A DNA stretch of 64,000 bases from Nereocystis luetkeana (GCA_031213475.1 JARUPZ010000002.1:10340628-10404627); one strand, 5' to 3'; counted from the first letter of the stretch, positions 34,946-46,795 are shown. The notes: a model not told the origin generated them from the sequence alone. Numbers and translations are program-made.

Positions 34946-35112
34946 CCTGTTCACTGGCAGGCTCATTGAGTAGATTTCCACTGCCAGTACGTAATGAGTA
35001 ATGAGGCCGTCCGCGGCACGTAATTTGTGTGTCTGTGAAGAACGTTGGTCAGGCCGGAGGCAGAATATTTACGTACGTACAGCGGTGTATCTCTCGCTAC
35101 CCGCTACCTACG

Positions 35113-35128
35113 TACCTGGTACCTGGTA
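35113..35128. other. Two overlapping TACCTGGTA sites
   Basis: TACCTGGTACCTGGTA: two motif copies share one TA, as expected if a second event used the TA made by the first. Confidence 0.6.
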
Positions 35129-35487
35129 TATACATAGGTACTCGCGCTGGTGTTGTGCTCGTATTGTGTCCCTGTATTTGCAGTTTAGACATTTGTAACT
35201 GCCGTCCTCAACTGCTGTGCGTATGCGCTGGGAGAAGGCATTGAGTAATTATTGTTAGGTTAGATCTGTCGTGATTGGTGAAAACGACAACAACGACAAC
35301 TACAAAACGGGGATCTTCGGTCGGCCGGCGCGTAGATCTGACATGGCTTCAGATTTCCAGCTTCACCCGGCTTAAAAAGTATGGCAGGCCCTATCCTTTG
35401 TCCCCTGCCAGTCTACCAGTACATTTTGGGCAGCCGCGTAGTGTAGCATCTCATGAACCTCGCTATTAATGAGCTCAAGTTTCGAGG

Positions 35488-35492
35488 TTGGC

Positions 35493-35525
<33 letters not shown>

Positions 35526-35537
35526 ACTGCTGTTGCT
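35488..35537 (+). repeat. (CTG)n microsatellite
   Basis: About 11 pure units then variants. Confidence 0.9.
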
Positions 35538-35615
35538 ATTAATATATATATACTGCGTAACTCGTACACCTGGTACCTGGTGTACGTGTATCACTTCTGA
35601 GTTGAACAGACGATG

Positions 35616-35760
35616 GCCCCTTCAGTACCGCACTCCCGTTTCGGGGACAAGACCACCCCATTTTGTGAGTATTTTTGTCCCCAACCGTTTCGGGGACAAG
35701 ACCACCCCATTTTGTGAGTACTTTGGTCCCCAAAACGGGACTGCAGTCCTAGAAGGGCCA
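35616..35760. repeat. Family B palindrome with internal tandem duplication
   Basis: CGTTTCGGGGACAAGACC through TTTTGTGAGTA is present twice about 53 bp apart, making this copy 145 bp long. Confidence 0.75.
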
Positions 35761-36752
35761 GGCTGCCTATTGTGGGATGATAAAACAGAAAACAAAACAC
35801 GTTATCCCTTCATCGCGCGGAAACCCTTTAGCAGTGCCGTCGGTAGTGATGGGTCTATTTTGTACGCTGCCCGCACAAGAAAAAAAAAGTTGTGTTTTTT
35901 CGCACGCGGTACCAACCGCCGCCGCCTCACAGAGCACGGGTCACGCAAAAGTTCCTGGGAAGTATATATGCTCCATTGCTCTGAGATTCTATCTTCACGT
36001 CCTCACTGCCAAGTTCGAAGGCCGTACGAATGTGGTGCGTGCCTGGAGGTCTCGCTTGGGACGTGAGAGCCTCACCTGTTCCTGTTCGCGATTTTTTTCC
36101 GATCGGAGATGGCCTCCTGTTCTGTACGTACAGCAACCAAGTGATGCGTGAATTGATCAGGCTAAATGTCACGCCCTTAGCGAGAGCTCCAGACACAGAC
36201 CACGTATTATACGACCCTCAAGCTTGCCACCGACGACTCTCTGCGCAGTGGAGCAATCACCCCTCTTGGCGTTGTAGCGACTCGTGCTCTGTGAGGCGAG
36301 CACTCGGTGGCGGCGGTGAGTGAGTGCCGTGTCCAAAAGCAAGTACCAGGCACCAGGTATTCTTTCGGTGCCATCGGACAGTTTTTGGAAGAGAAAAAAA
36401 AGAAGCCAGAGACGTGCGCGGGTTTTAGCGCCACACAAAGGCAAACCCACTACTGACTGTTTTTTTTTTTTTTTCTGATTCATGATGTCATAATCATCGG
36501 CCTTAAATCGCCGGGAAACACACTCACAGCTGGCGTGTGTTTTTTTTTTTTTTTAAATCTTCTGTACGTATGTATGCATACCTACGTACGGTAAGTATTT
36601 GAATATTTGAATGCACACTTGTCCACAAAAAGAAGAGAGCCAATCATCAGCTCATGCATCGCAGTCATGAGTCCATCGGCCAGCGCCCTCGCTCTGATCC
36701 CCATCGCGCTTTAAGGGCCGGTGACTAAGTCGCTACACACCAAAGAAAACAG

Positions 36753-37500
36753 CAGTGGCTGAAAACAGGTACTACCCGCTCAGGGGCGCCCGGCACTCTT
36801 CTTTTTTCGACTCCTATGTAACATAAAAAAATACCAGAATGAAAAACAGACCGGAGCGCTGTGATCACAGGACGATTTACGACAACACCTTCTTTTTTTT
36901 TCTTCAAACTTGGATTACTTGCTTTTAGAGACCCCCCCCCCTCTCCACTGTCCTGTCCCGCACACCCCCTCGCCCGTCCCTGTCTTTTTTTTTTTTTTGC
37001 TCATGCCATTTATTATCTTCCCACATCTTCTTTTTCTGTCTCCTTCGAACTCGTAACTCAGATCCGGGGTCACATAGCAGGCTCTTCTACCCCCTTCCCA
37101 CTACGGTACGTGCCTTCGTTTTTATCGCGAGAAGATTTCAGCCTTTTCTTCCCTCTTCGACTCGCATCGAATTGTGCCTACCCACGCTGCAAGGCGCTCT
37201 CAACAATTGAATCCTTTTGATTTTATTTTTGCAAATAAGTTCAAATGTCCGACCCACCTGGGGCTCGAACCCAGGACTCAAAAACAAGTAGAATTCGAGG
37301 TTAACCACTTGAACCACCGCTATAGGGAGAGGGGGGGGGGTCTCCAAAGCCAGGTGATCCAAAATTGGATAGAAAAAATGTGGAAAAATAAATGTCCTTA
37401 GTGGTCTCGTGATCACAGCGCTCCGATTTTTGTTTTTCATTCTTCCCTTTTTTTATGTGAGGTGCCGAAAAAAAGACTGCTGTTGCCGGTTCCGGTCGAC
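36753..37500. mobile_element. Long imperfect inverted-repeat element enclosing SINE copy 3
   Basis: The left arm (about 36753-36960) and right arm (about 37319-37500) are reverse complements over most of their length: CATAAAAAAA, ATGAAAAACA, CGGAGCGCTGTGATCAC and GAGACCCCCCCCCCTCTCC all recur in mirrored order. The loop holds SINE copy 3. This fits a TIR transposon that received a SINE, or a foldback element; no transposase is present. Confidence 0.55.
36983..37318 (-). mobile_element. tRNA-derived SINE (family C), copy 3
   Basis: Same body and boxes as copy 2, A-rich tail at its low-coordinate end, head ending at CGGTGGTTCAAG. It sits in the loop between two long inverted arms (36753-36960 and 37319-37500). 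Confidence 0.76.
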
Positions 37501-37868
37501 GCTGACCTGGTATACTTTTTATTGTGTATGATTTCGTACACATGTACGACTAAAAACAAAAAAAAACAAAAAAAAACGTGCACCTGGTCACTTTGAAGGC
37601 AAAAGCAGGTACCAGGTGCGCCTTAGGTGCTACAATATTAATGGGTACCTGGTACATGTGCCATACGAACGTAGGTACACGGAATCGGAGTCAAGAATAA
37701 ACGTCACAAAACGATTGGTCCAAAACCCAAGTTATCCGTTTCTGTCAGATAACCCCCCGCCCCCCAGCCCCCAGGTGCATCTTAATCCGTCTATTCTCGT
37801 ATCATGCTACTGCTGGTGCTGGCTGTGTCTACTCGTTCTTTGTCTGTGGCCCTCGTGACCGAAGATGC

Positions 37869-38013
37869 CAGGAGCCAGGGCTTTCAACCGTTGACAGACA
37901 GCAACGTTGCCTTGACATGCGTTAACCGGCATCAAACTACTAGGTTTTAGTGTGGATCAACCGGCCCTAAGCCCTTGACAGCGCACGTTTAGCCTTGCTT
38001 GGCATGTCTCCTG
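37869..38013. mobile_element. TIR element with CAGGAGMCA ends, copy 1
   Basis: CAGGAGCCA at left and TGTCTCCTG at right, 145 bp; shares GACAGACAGCA, TTAGTGTGGA and TTGACAGCGCACGTTT with the copy at 43263. Confidence 0.6.
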
Positions 38014-38199
38014 ACATATTTGCTCGTGGCTCTGTGTTCTCTTCGGCTGTCACCGTCCAACTGTTCTTGGACTACTTTTAGCCAATCAGAAGCCATACAT
38101 TGTTCCCCCTCACGGCCCCGCCACAGCGGGCGATGGCCCCTACGCCTCTGCCATACGTACGTATGTGGGAGATGCGCCAAACACACGCGCCACACACTA

Positions 38200-38296
38200 T
38201 TAACCCCTTTAGTACCGCGGTCCCGATTCGGGGACAAACCCGTCTAATTCCAAGTGAGTTGTCCCCAAAACGGGACTGGGGTCCTAAAAGGGTTAA
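38200..38296. repeat. Family B palindrome
   Basis: TTAACCCCTTTAGTACCGCG to GGTCCTAAAAGGGTTAA; near-perfect arms. Confidence 0.82.
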
Positions 38297-38719
38297 TAGG
38301 CACTATGCACAAAACACAGAACACAGAACAAAAAAAAACGCAGAACAGAGACGACGAGCGCATGGTTGCGCGCGCGCAGGCAGCTCTGTCCGTGGTTCAG
38401 AGCGTTTTCTCTGGAGGAACGAGGAACGAGACAATAAGGCAGAAAAAAAGAAAAGAAAAAAAAGGAGGCCAGCGAAAGAAAATGTAAAGAGAGATGTACT
38501 CGTACGTACGTAACAAACGCGATGCAATGGTGATGGTGAACGAAGAACTACACACAAAGTGGTTCGTACCTGATACTCTAGATGTACGTACAGGTGATAT
38601 TGTACTACTGCTGCAAGTCGGACGTGTGCAGCTGACTGCAACACATTGTTTGTGCAGACACGACTGCCTATATATCTGATGTGTGCCAGGATCATCCTGA
38701 CGTTTCGCGCTCCGTGCCC

Positions 38720-39250
38720 TCGCGCTTCTTGCTAGTGTTCTGATTGGCTAATTAACCGAGCCGTCCCAATATTGTCCCGAACTGTTCACAACCCTACAAC
38801 CCGGACCGCCACCACCCCGATTCGTCATGCGAGCACGCGAGGAGAGACACGGCGCGGATGGGCTGTTTATTTCCGTCCAAAAAGTACTGTTCGCGTCTCT
38901 TTTTTTCTCCCTGTATTGTTGTGATTGGCGCTTTGAGCGACCCCGCCCCGACCCGACCTGAACCCCAACGCTAGTCCCCGACCGCCACCACCCCGGCTCG
39001 TACAGAAAGCGAGCGAGAGAAGAGGAGTCGGAGGGAGGAGGGAGGGCTGATGCTTCGGTCGAAAAAAATACGCTTGGCTGTCGTTTTTTTATGCCTGCTG
39101 GTAGTGTTTTTCTGGTAAACACTTTTGACCGACCCATCCAAACGCGAGCCCAAATCCTATACGTATCATCTTACATGCCCCTAGAGTCCTCACCCACCGC
39201 CACCCCAATTCGCCGTGCAACCACGCCATGTGCGGTTGTCGGCGCCGATA
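38720..39250 (+). repeat. Three diverged units of about 190 bp
   Basis: GACCGCCACCACCCCGATTC, GACCGCCACCACCCCGGCTC and CACCGCCACCCCAATTCGCC, each followed by GCGA-rich then T-rich sequence, recur at similar spacing. Confidence 0.5.
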
Positions 39251-39708
39251 TTGGCGGTTTTTGGCGACGCAATCGGCGGCTTTTGGCGCCGAACGAAGTC
39301 GAACGAAACGTGTTCTATACAGCAGTAAAAAAAATGCTGATACTCGTAAATATATTTTTGTATTGGTATATGTTACCAGGTAGGCTTTGAGTTGGCTGGA
39401 CCTGGTGCCTTTTTTTTAGCGGGTTATGCATGCGTGTTATTTACTGCTAAAATATGTGCGAACGACGCCCGCGGACGGCAACCGCAAAACTTCTAAGGCG
39501 TATTTACAGGGGACGGGACACTGCTATCCCCTTCCGGGGGGGGTAATAGGGGTTTCCCAGTATATCCAGAGGCGTTTCCCGCCACGCGTTTATGTCAATA
39601 AATCTGCGAACGGTCAAGAATTTCGCGGGGAAAACGGGCGCTTGGATTTTGCGAACGCAAGCGAGCGTGTAACGCGTACTAGTGGAGTGACAAACTACCA
39701 GGTAACTA

Positions 39709-39813
39709 TTACGGGGGACCGTAGTTAATAGGACCTATGGTATACGTAAAAACCTATATATTTAACCATTTTTACTAACAATATTTGGTGCTATTAACTA
39801 TGGTCCCCCGTAG
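39709..39813 (+). mobile_element. Family A MITE (TTAAT subfamily)
   Basis: Complete copy; a TACCAGGTA site (39696-39704) lies five bases upstream and ATTAATATTAATAG follows. Confidence 0.86.
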
Positions 39814-40862
39814 TATTAATATTAATAGCTGGCTTTTTAGGTGGACTGCAGGAAGGAGAGCAAGCTGAAGAAGGCAAGCACCCCCGAAACGTCACGAGCG
39901 CCCAAATCTTGGAGGTGTCTCGATTAGGAGAAGGAACGTTGTTTATCTTCCACCTTTTAATGGGATGCGTGGTCGATTGGTCAATTAGGCAAGCAACAAA
40001 TCGGTACGTACACCCTCTCCCACATACCCCGGCCGAGGGGCCCGCTGAAGGCGCCGCCGGAGGTTGGAATTACAATTTTACGCCATTTGGCTGAAGTTTA
40101 CGCGCCAAAAGTACGATGGAACCAGGCAAGCCTTCCTACATACATGGAAACCCAAAGCAGTCAGGCAACTGGCACCGCTGCAACTCACCTAGTGTAATTT
40201 ATTTGTCGCCAACTATTATTAGTGTGAAGTCATAAGAGTCGGTCAACTCGCAGCCCTATCTATGAACTATTTCTATTGTAGTGGTTTCATAATGCTGTAC
40301 CAGGTATGTACGAGGTATGCACGACGAAACGTTCTACTGTAAAAGCAGGACGGTACTGCAAACATCACTCTGCAGAACTAGCCCCAGATCCCACCCGGAC
40401 TTCGCCTGATCCCAACCCGTACCTGAGCCTTCCTCTGTGACCCCGGGGTATACGATTTGCCATCGCCAGAGTCCGCGAACACACTCTAAACACTCCAAGC
40501 CCACCCGGAACCTGCTCCAGGGTTTCCGCCAAAAGACCGCAGGCAAAAAGCCGAAAAATAGTGCTGTAATACTGCTGTACTGGTACGTAAAGCCAGAACA
40601 TACATACAGGCAGTATATGCGCACGAACAAGAAATAGTCTGATTTTCATGTAAGGAGAACATGGGGCTGGCGTTTCTGGGGGACGCTACGTAAGAAGATT
40701 GGATTACTAGGAAAATCGTGCTTTCCGGCGAGCGCCGCCTGCCTACAGTAAAACCCCACCAGTATGTGACGGCCCATGTGTCTACCAGGTATGCTGAAGG
40801 TCGTTCGAGGATGGTGTCCACACCAAGGCTGCACCGGTATTGTGTGAGGCTCGTTGCTCACA

Positions 40863-40960
40863 TTAACCCTTTTAGAACCGCAGTCCCGTTTTGGGGACAT
40901 ATCACTCAAATTCTATGTAAGGCGTCCCCAAAACGTGACTGCGGTCCTAAAAGGGTCAAC
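40863..40960. repeat. Family B palindrome
   Basis: TTAACCCTTTTAGAACCGCA to GCGGTCCTAAAAGGGTCAA. Confidence 0.82.
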
Positions 40961-40969
40961 CCTTGCACT

Positions 40970-41051
40970 ACTGTGGGACCGCAGCCCCGTTGTGGGGACA
41001 AGCTGCTCAGAAGTTAGAGTGGTTTGTCCCTAAGGCGGGGCTCTGCAGTGC
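40970..41051. repeat. Family B palindrome, shortened
   Basis: GGACCGCAGCCCCGTTGTGG and GTGGTTTGTCCCTAAGGCGG. Confidence 0.65.
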
Positions 41052-41266
41052 CACTACTGCTGTGGCAGGGTCGACGTGCTTCTTGTTGGCGGGTCCATAC
41101 TTTCGGGTCGAGGGTATTGAACGGCCTGCTTTTTTTTTTCCTTTTCCTTTTTTTTTACGCAGAGTCGTCCTGCAATTAGTCGGCGCTGAGGAGTGCTGGT
41201 TATTGGTGTAGTTTGAGAGGGCTTCACTCTACCCCCCTCGGGAAAGCAAAGGAAGTTGGATTAATA

Positions 41267-41371
41267 TTACGGGGAACCATGTTAAATAGGACCTGCGGTA
41301 CGAACAAAAACCTACATATTTCGCTATTTTCACCAACAAGGTTTGGTCCTATTTGCTGTGGTCCCCCGTAG
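41267..41371 (+). mobile_element. Family A MITE (AAAT subfamily)
   Basis: TTACGGGGAACCATGTTAAA...TGGTCCCCCGTA, with ATTAATA directly before it. Confidence 0.82.
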
Positions 41372-41702
41372 TGGTAGCGCTGCACGAGGCAATATACGTG
41401 CTCAGCCGTAGTACTGCTGTCTACACACATGTACGCATCATGTCATGCCAAGAAATTTCAAAAGTTTCTGACTTCACCACAGCAGTAGTAATCAGCAGGT
41501 ATATACGTACGAGGCATTGGTCACCCTGGTAATTTTTTGTAAAAGCGTAAGACCAGCCGCCAGTCGTCCACGTGGAACGCCTACGACAGACTCGTGTTTG
41601 TTTTTTTTCCCCACGCCTGTGTTTTCTTTTTTTAATCTATTAATAGGTTGATTTAAAAAAAACCCGGGGAATTTGGTGTGGCCCACGTGCGGTTCCAGTA
41701 TT

Positions 41703-42040
41703 GCTTGCGAATATTGAAAAGGCAGTCCGAAAACTGCCTAAAGACAATACTTCAGACCTTACTATTACGGGGGACCATAGTGAATATGACCAAATGTTGT
41801 TCGGAAAGATAGGGGAATATGTAGGTTTTTCTATTCACCGTAGGTCCTATTTAATATGGCCCCCCGTAATATCTCTATCCCTGAACTCGACCCCGCCCCC
41901 TACCCGTGTAATTTTTGTCTCGAAAAAAAAAGAGGCAACCCGAAAATTGCCTAAGACACTACTACTTTAGACCCCTACTAACAATGCCCCTGACCCCGAC
42001 CCCGCCCCTACCCATATGAGCTTTCGTCTCGAAAAAAGCA
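41703..42040 (+). repeat. Two-unit tandem repeat, one unit holding a MITE
   Basis: AGGCAGTCCGAAAACTGCCT ... GACCCCGCCCCCTACCC ... GTCTCGAAAAAA occurs twice. Only the first unit is split by the MITE at 41765-41869. Confidence 0.68.
41765..41869 (-). mobile_element. Family A MITE inside one unit of a tandem repeat
   Basis: Complete copy, spacer order reversed. It lies inside the first of two units of about 115-120 bp (see 41703-42040), so the second unit is a paralogous empty site. Confidence 0.83.
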
Positions 42041-42117
42041 GGCGTTTTATTTGGGGGGGGGGGATATGAGCGACCACATCATTTGAATACTCCTATGATA
42101 TACCAATATATATACTT

Positions 42118-42121
42118 CGAA

Positions 42122-42157
<36 letters not shown>
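42118..42157. repeat. (AT)n microsatellite
   Basis: Pure AT run next to ATATACTTCGAAGTATAT, a perfect palindrome. Confidence 0.9.
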
Positions 42158-42159
<2 letters not shown>

Positions 42160-43020
42160 TTTTATTTTCCCCGATTGCATACTTGTTGTCCTAGATGATA
42201 ATTGAGCTATCGGTAGAGGCTTTTGCGGTACCGTTGACGACAAGCGGTGCCTTTAGATCTGTGCAACCGATTGTACCGACATACCGACAACTATTTACAC
42301 ATTTCTTGTTACTGCTGTATTGTACCGTTCGTTCATTGATACTACATAGCGTGGGCGTATGAACAGGCCTCTTCGGACACTTTTGTGTCGCTGTGCATGG
42401 GATTATTTTGGAATCCTACTGCTGTACGTGTGAGCTCGTAAGGTGTCGTATCACATCGCACCTCTCCATGCCATGGATCGCTACACGCGTTCTCTCCGTA
42501 AGCACACCTGTCGTTCTCGCACGTACCCGGTACCTGGTACCGCTATGTCGTATCGTATGTGTATCCCGTAGAGCTCTCCACTTACGGCGACAGGGTGGTA
42601 TACCGGTGCCGTACGCACGGTGTTATACTTCCATGACTTCGTCGAAAGTATCGGGTGTGTGCACGGGGTGTATATCGGGTACCGCTGTAACGGGTGCTGC
42701 TGCACTCGTCAGGACAATCTGGAGCTCGGACGAGCGTAGGAGCATACCTGGTGTCTTGTTTGTACACGAGGGTAAACACATGTTCCGACTGGCTGCGGTG
42801 ACTCTTCTGACTGCAGCAGTAGCTCACGATGCGGGTGCATGGATCTATGGATGCATTGTGTAGACGTGCTGCTGATCTACCGGCCACGATCTGCAGTAGT
42901 GGTGTAAGTGCACTGCGAGGTGTTTTACGCGCGGACAGCGGTATTTTTGCGGGTTCACTCCGTCTAAACGCGAAGCACAATGTGCTGTACTGCTGTTAAT
43001 TACAAGGGTAAAACGGCTGG
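42158..43020. other. No certain gene
   Basis: A plus frame at 42393-42863 (156 codons) has balanced composition and ends AVAHDAGAWIYGCIV, but I recognise nothing in it. Confidence 0.3.
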
Positions 43021-43021
43021 C

Positions 43022-43110
43022 TGGGGGGGGGGGGGGGGGGGTTGTACTCGATAGGAGAGATGTACTCGATCTCATGCATGGCCGTAGTCGTATGACCATA
43101 GGGGGGGGGG
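43022..43110 (-). repeat. Family D repeat, inverted 3' piece between G-runs
   Basis: G-run, GTTGTACTCGATAGGAGAG, CTCATGCATGGCCGTAGTCG, G-run. Confidence 0.62.
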
Positions 43111-43262
43111 GGGGGGGGAGTGCAGTTAATCGACTGACGATCTTCGATATCAGGGTACCTGATAACGTAGTGGTTGTTGATACCTGGCAGCTTGTGTTTG
43201 TTGAATCAGTGATTGCGCAGGAGTTTTATTTCATGTCTGCGTACGCACACGCCGAAAGATGT

Positions 43263-43421
43263 CAGGAGACAGCACTTTCACCCCTCTTTCACCCCTTGAT
43301 AGACAGCATCTTTGCCTCGACATGCCTTGACAGACAGCACCACACTGCTAAGTGTTAGTGTGGAGCACTCGACCCTACACCCTCGACAGCGCACGTTTTG
43401 CGTTGCTCGACGTGTCTCCTG
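43263..43421. mobile_element. TIR element with CAGGAGMCA ends, copy 2
   Basis: CAGGAGACA to TGTCTCCTG, 159 bp; the same internal blocks as copy 1. Confidence 0.62.
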
Positions 43422-43503
43422 CCATATGTGACGCGCGCACGTCTTGCCCGACTATTGACGAAGACCCGCAATCACCATCACTATTACGGGAGACCATATT
43501 AAA

Positions 43504-43512
43504 TACCAGGTA
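43504..43512. other. TACCAGGTA insertion site in MITE arm
   Basis: AAATACCAGGTAGGACC where the family reads AAATAGGACC: a net gain of CCAGGTA, with TA on both sides. Confidence 0.75.
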
Positions 43513-43537
43513 GGACCTCTCGGTATACACAAACATC

Positions 43538-43546
43538 TACCAGGTA
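43538..43546. other. TACCAGGTA insertion site in MITE spacer
   Basis: Second insertion in the same copy, again exactly after TA. Confidence 0.7.
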
Positions 43547-43685
43547 TCTATTTCGCTTTTTTCGACTTACAATATTGGGTCCTATTTATTATGGTCCCCC
43601 GTAATAGATACGATACGATACGTGCGTACACAGCGGGCCGGGGGGGTCATCCAACACCTTTAAACTACAAAAAAAAACGTTTTAC

Positions 43686-43777
43686 TGTTGGACTGCAGTC
43701 CCGTTTCGGGAACAAACGACTTGAAATGTGAGTGTTTAGTTCCCAAAACGGGACTGCGGTCCCGAGAGGGGGTTTAA
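43686..43777. repeat. Family B palindrome
   Basis: GACTGCAGTCCCGTTTCGGG and CCCAAAACGGGACTGCGGTC. Confidence 0.75.
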
Positions 43778-44033
43778 CACCCTGTATTTACTCTCCGCGG
43801 TGCACAGGAGGTGCCCGACATGTTGTTTCCGTCACCGCACGGGGTGGGTTGGAATGTTGCTGCTGCCGCTGCTGCGGTGTCGGCGGGGGTTCGTTGTGGG
43901 TTGGCATGGCGTTTCTCGTGGCCACGTTCTGACGAAACTCTTTGCGACCTACAACTTACGTATCTCCTTGGCGTGTTCACCCAGCAGAGAACTGCGTAGC
44001 AGCAGTAAATAGTACTCGGTGCGTGCCCGCTTA

Positions 44034-44130
44034 TAACCCATTTCGAAGTGCAGCCCCGTTTTTGAGCTTCAATGGATCGAAATTGGAGTGGGTTGTTTTT
44101 TGTCTGCGAACCCCTGAAGGCATTAACCCC
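44034..44130. repeat. Family B remnant
   Basis: GTGCAGCCCCGTTTTTGAG and GCATTAACCCCTGTCC survive. Confidence 0.45.
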
Positions 44131-44497
44131 TGTCCAGCTGCAACCACATCTATGGGAGGGGGAGAAATCACTTTGGAGTTCGAGTGGGTCCGTTTGTGCA
44201 GTAAAATAAGCGAGGGTTGATTGGCCCTGTTACGAAAGTGCTGCGCTGTACGTGTACCTGAATTTTGAGTCTGATTTCAAGTGTTTTGTCTCCCACAGCC
44301 GTAAAGGACTCGATGACGGTAACGGGGAAAGGTGGCGGCTGTTGCAAGCAGTGGTTGGTTCGCCCCAATGGTGGTTGGCAGTGGTTGCCCACAAGTGCCG
44401 AGCAAAGTGAGTGTCGTTCTCTCCCGACTGTGTATCGACACTCTTCTGACGACCACATCAGCGAAACAACCGCAGTAGGACTATAAAGGTAGTAGGA

Positions 44498-44946
<449 letters not shown>

Positions 44947-45055
44947 ATTCGTTTTACAAGGTTTTCTCTACTAATGGCAGCGGCTACGTACGTACATACG
45001 CGGATATGCCGCCCAGGCAACGAATCATTGCATTCTCGACCCCCCCCCCCCCGCC

Positions 45056-45570
45056 TATGTAGCATGTATAGGCTGGGTTGGCGTCGGTCGGGCAATGACA
45101 CTGTAAAACATGCCGCTCACTACTTGAGCTAGACAACCAGGGTACTGTTTTTTTTTTTTTGGCGGTCGGTCACAGTTGGTTGTCGAGTTAGATCAGTTGT
45201 ACGGGATGGAGAACCTTTGCTCCGCACAAGGGGAATGATCGTATCACGTAGTGTTCATGGCAAGACACCCAAGAGGCAGCTTCATAGTACTGCCGTTGTC
45301 CCTGGAAGTGGCCACACCGGAAATTTAAGTAACTCGTTGAAGCTGTCGTCCATATGCAAGTCCGCCTCACAAGCGTTTCCCAGCAGGATGCAGCTCGCCC
45401 TTCGTGCGACTCGCCGGACACCTCACGTTTCGCTTCGCGCTTGGTGCAAGCAATGTCTGCCTGGTCGTTGAAAACCGGACATGCTCCGTCCCGGCGTTGT
45501 AGAGATGCGAGGGTTTATGGTCGTACAACTACGGCCATGCATGATATCGAGTACACCCACCCCCCCTCTC
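45056..45570 (+). repeat. Family D repeat, long copy
   Basis: Same order of blocks as 18948-19450, ending GAGTACACCCACCCCCCCTC. Confidence 0.7.
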
Positions 45571-46090
45571 CCAACCCCATCCTACCCCATCCCACCCCCC
45601 ACCTTGACCCCACTGAGAACCAACCCTAGCCCCCCCACCCTAACACCCCTTCCCCAACCCCCCCCCGCCGCCCTCCTGGCCACTATACGTGCAGGGTTCA
45701 TCGCCTCTGCACCGCGCGGTCGCCCCCGCCCCCGGCAATCGCCATCGCAGTCTCTGTTGAAGTCGCAGTCGAGGTTACGGCCGCACTGCGAGTGGCGGTG
45801 GGCCTGCCCTCCGTCGACCGCCACCGCACCAGCGCCGTCGCCGTCGCCGTCGATGTCGGCTCTTTCTTCGCCGCAGCAGCGCCTGCGGCAGCGGTCGCGG
45901 TTGTGGCGCGTCGAGCGGCGGCTGCAGCGGCGGCGAGAGGAGGAGGAGGGGGGGGGGGGGTGGGGGGCACCCGAGCCGCCGCTCGGCCGTCGTTCCTGCT
46001 GCTGACCAAGCGTCTTCGCCGTCGTCCTCGTCATCGACGACGACGGTGTCCGCCTCGAAGTGGGCGCTGCAGTCTTCTTCATCGGCTGCG

Positions 46091-46795
46091 ATGGCGGCGA
46101 TAGCGTCGACAGGTTATTCGTCGAGGACAGCGGCGGCTGCGCCGGCGGCGGCGGCGGGGGCGGCGGCGGCAGCGGCGGCGGTGGCGGCGACAGCGGCGGT
46201 CATTGAGGGCGGGGCAAGCCGGAAGGCGCGGTCGGATGGACGGCACAGGGTAGTAGCGCGCGCGGGTGGTGGTGGTGGTGGTGGTGGTGGTGGTGGTGGT
46301 GGTGGTGGTGGTGGTGGTGGAGGAGGTATCGCTGGAGGAGGAAACGCTAGAGGAAACAACGCTGGAGGAGAAGCAAGAAGAACCGGCAGCGTTTACGCCC
46401 GGGCGGGGAGCAGCAGCGTCGTGGTCTCACGGCGGGAACGCGATCTCAGAAAAAGCGAACCGGCGGCCGCTTCGGCGGCGACAGCCGGGACGGGGGCGGC
46501 GGCGGCAGCGGCGGCGGTGGTTAAGGAGAGGGCGCGGGGCAGGGTCGCTGGTGGTAGTAGTAGCGATGCTAGTGGTGGTGGTGGTGGTGGTGGTGGTGGT
46601 GGGGTCGAAGAAGACATTTACCTGCCCGGCGGGAGGGGGGCGGGGCTCAGGCGAGGGGTGGAGCCAAAGCCGGCGACGCCTCCGGTGCTGTGGTCCAAGC
46701 CAGTCAACAACAAGCTAAACCGGATGAACGGGAGGTTTAGGGTGGTGCTAGCTGGGCAGGAGGACCTGGACGAGGCGGGCGCGCTCTGCATCAAG
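46091..46795 (+). CDS. GNAT gene, exon 1
   Basis: The N-terminal part is Ala-rich with a poly-Gly run coded by a (GGT)n microsatellite at about 46264-46322, then another Gly run near 46574-46605. The last 23 codons are the first strand and helix of the GNAT fold. The donor is ATCAAG|GTGGGT, phase 0. The intron starts with a long GGGTGGG-type run. Confidence 0.65.

Larger units (their letters stand above)
43484..43604 (+). mobile_element. Family A MITE carrying two CCAGGTA insertions
   Basis: At 121 bp this copy is 16 bp longer than usual. Two 7-bp inserts, each CCAGG plus TA, occur after TA at 43504-43512 and 43538-43546 and account for most of the difference. Confidence 0.82.

Noticed and set aside
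42393-42863. 156-codon plus-strand frame of balanced composition
   Set aside because: No recognised motif or splice context, and an antisense frame of similar length overlaps it; listed only as an uncertain interval.
45582-46082. 166-codon minus-strand frame opposite the GNAT gene
   Set aside because: Asp/Arg-rich antisense of a GC-rich region, no splice or domain support.
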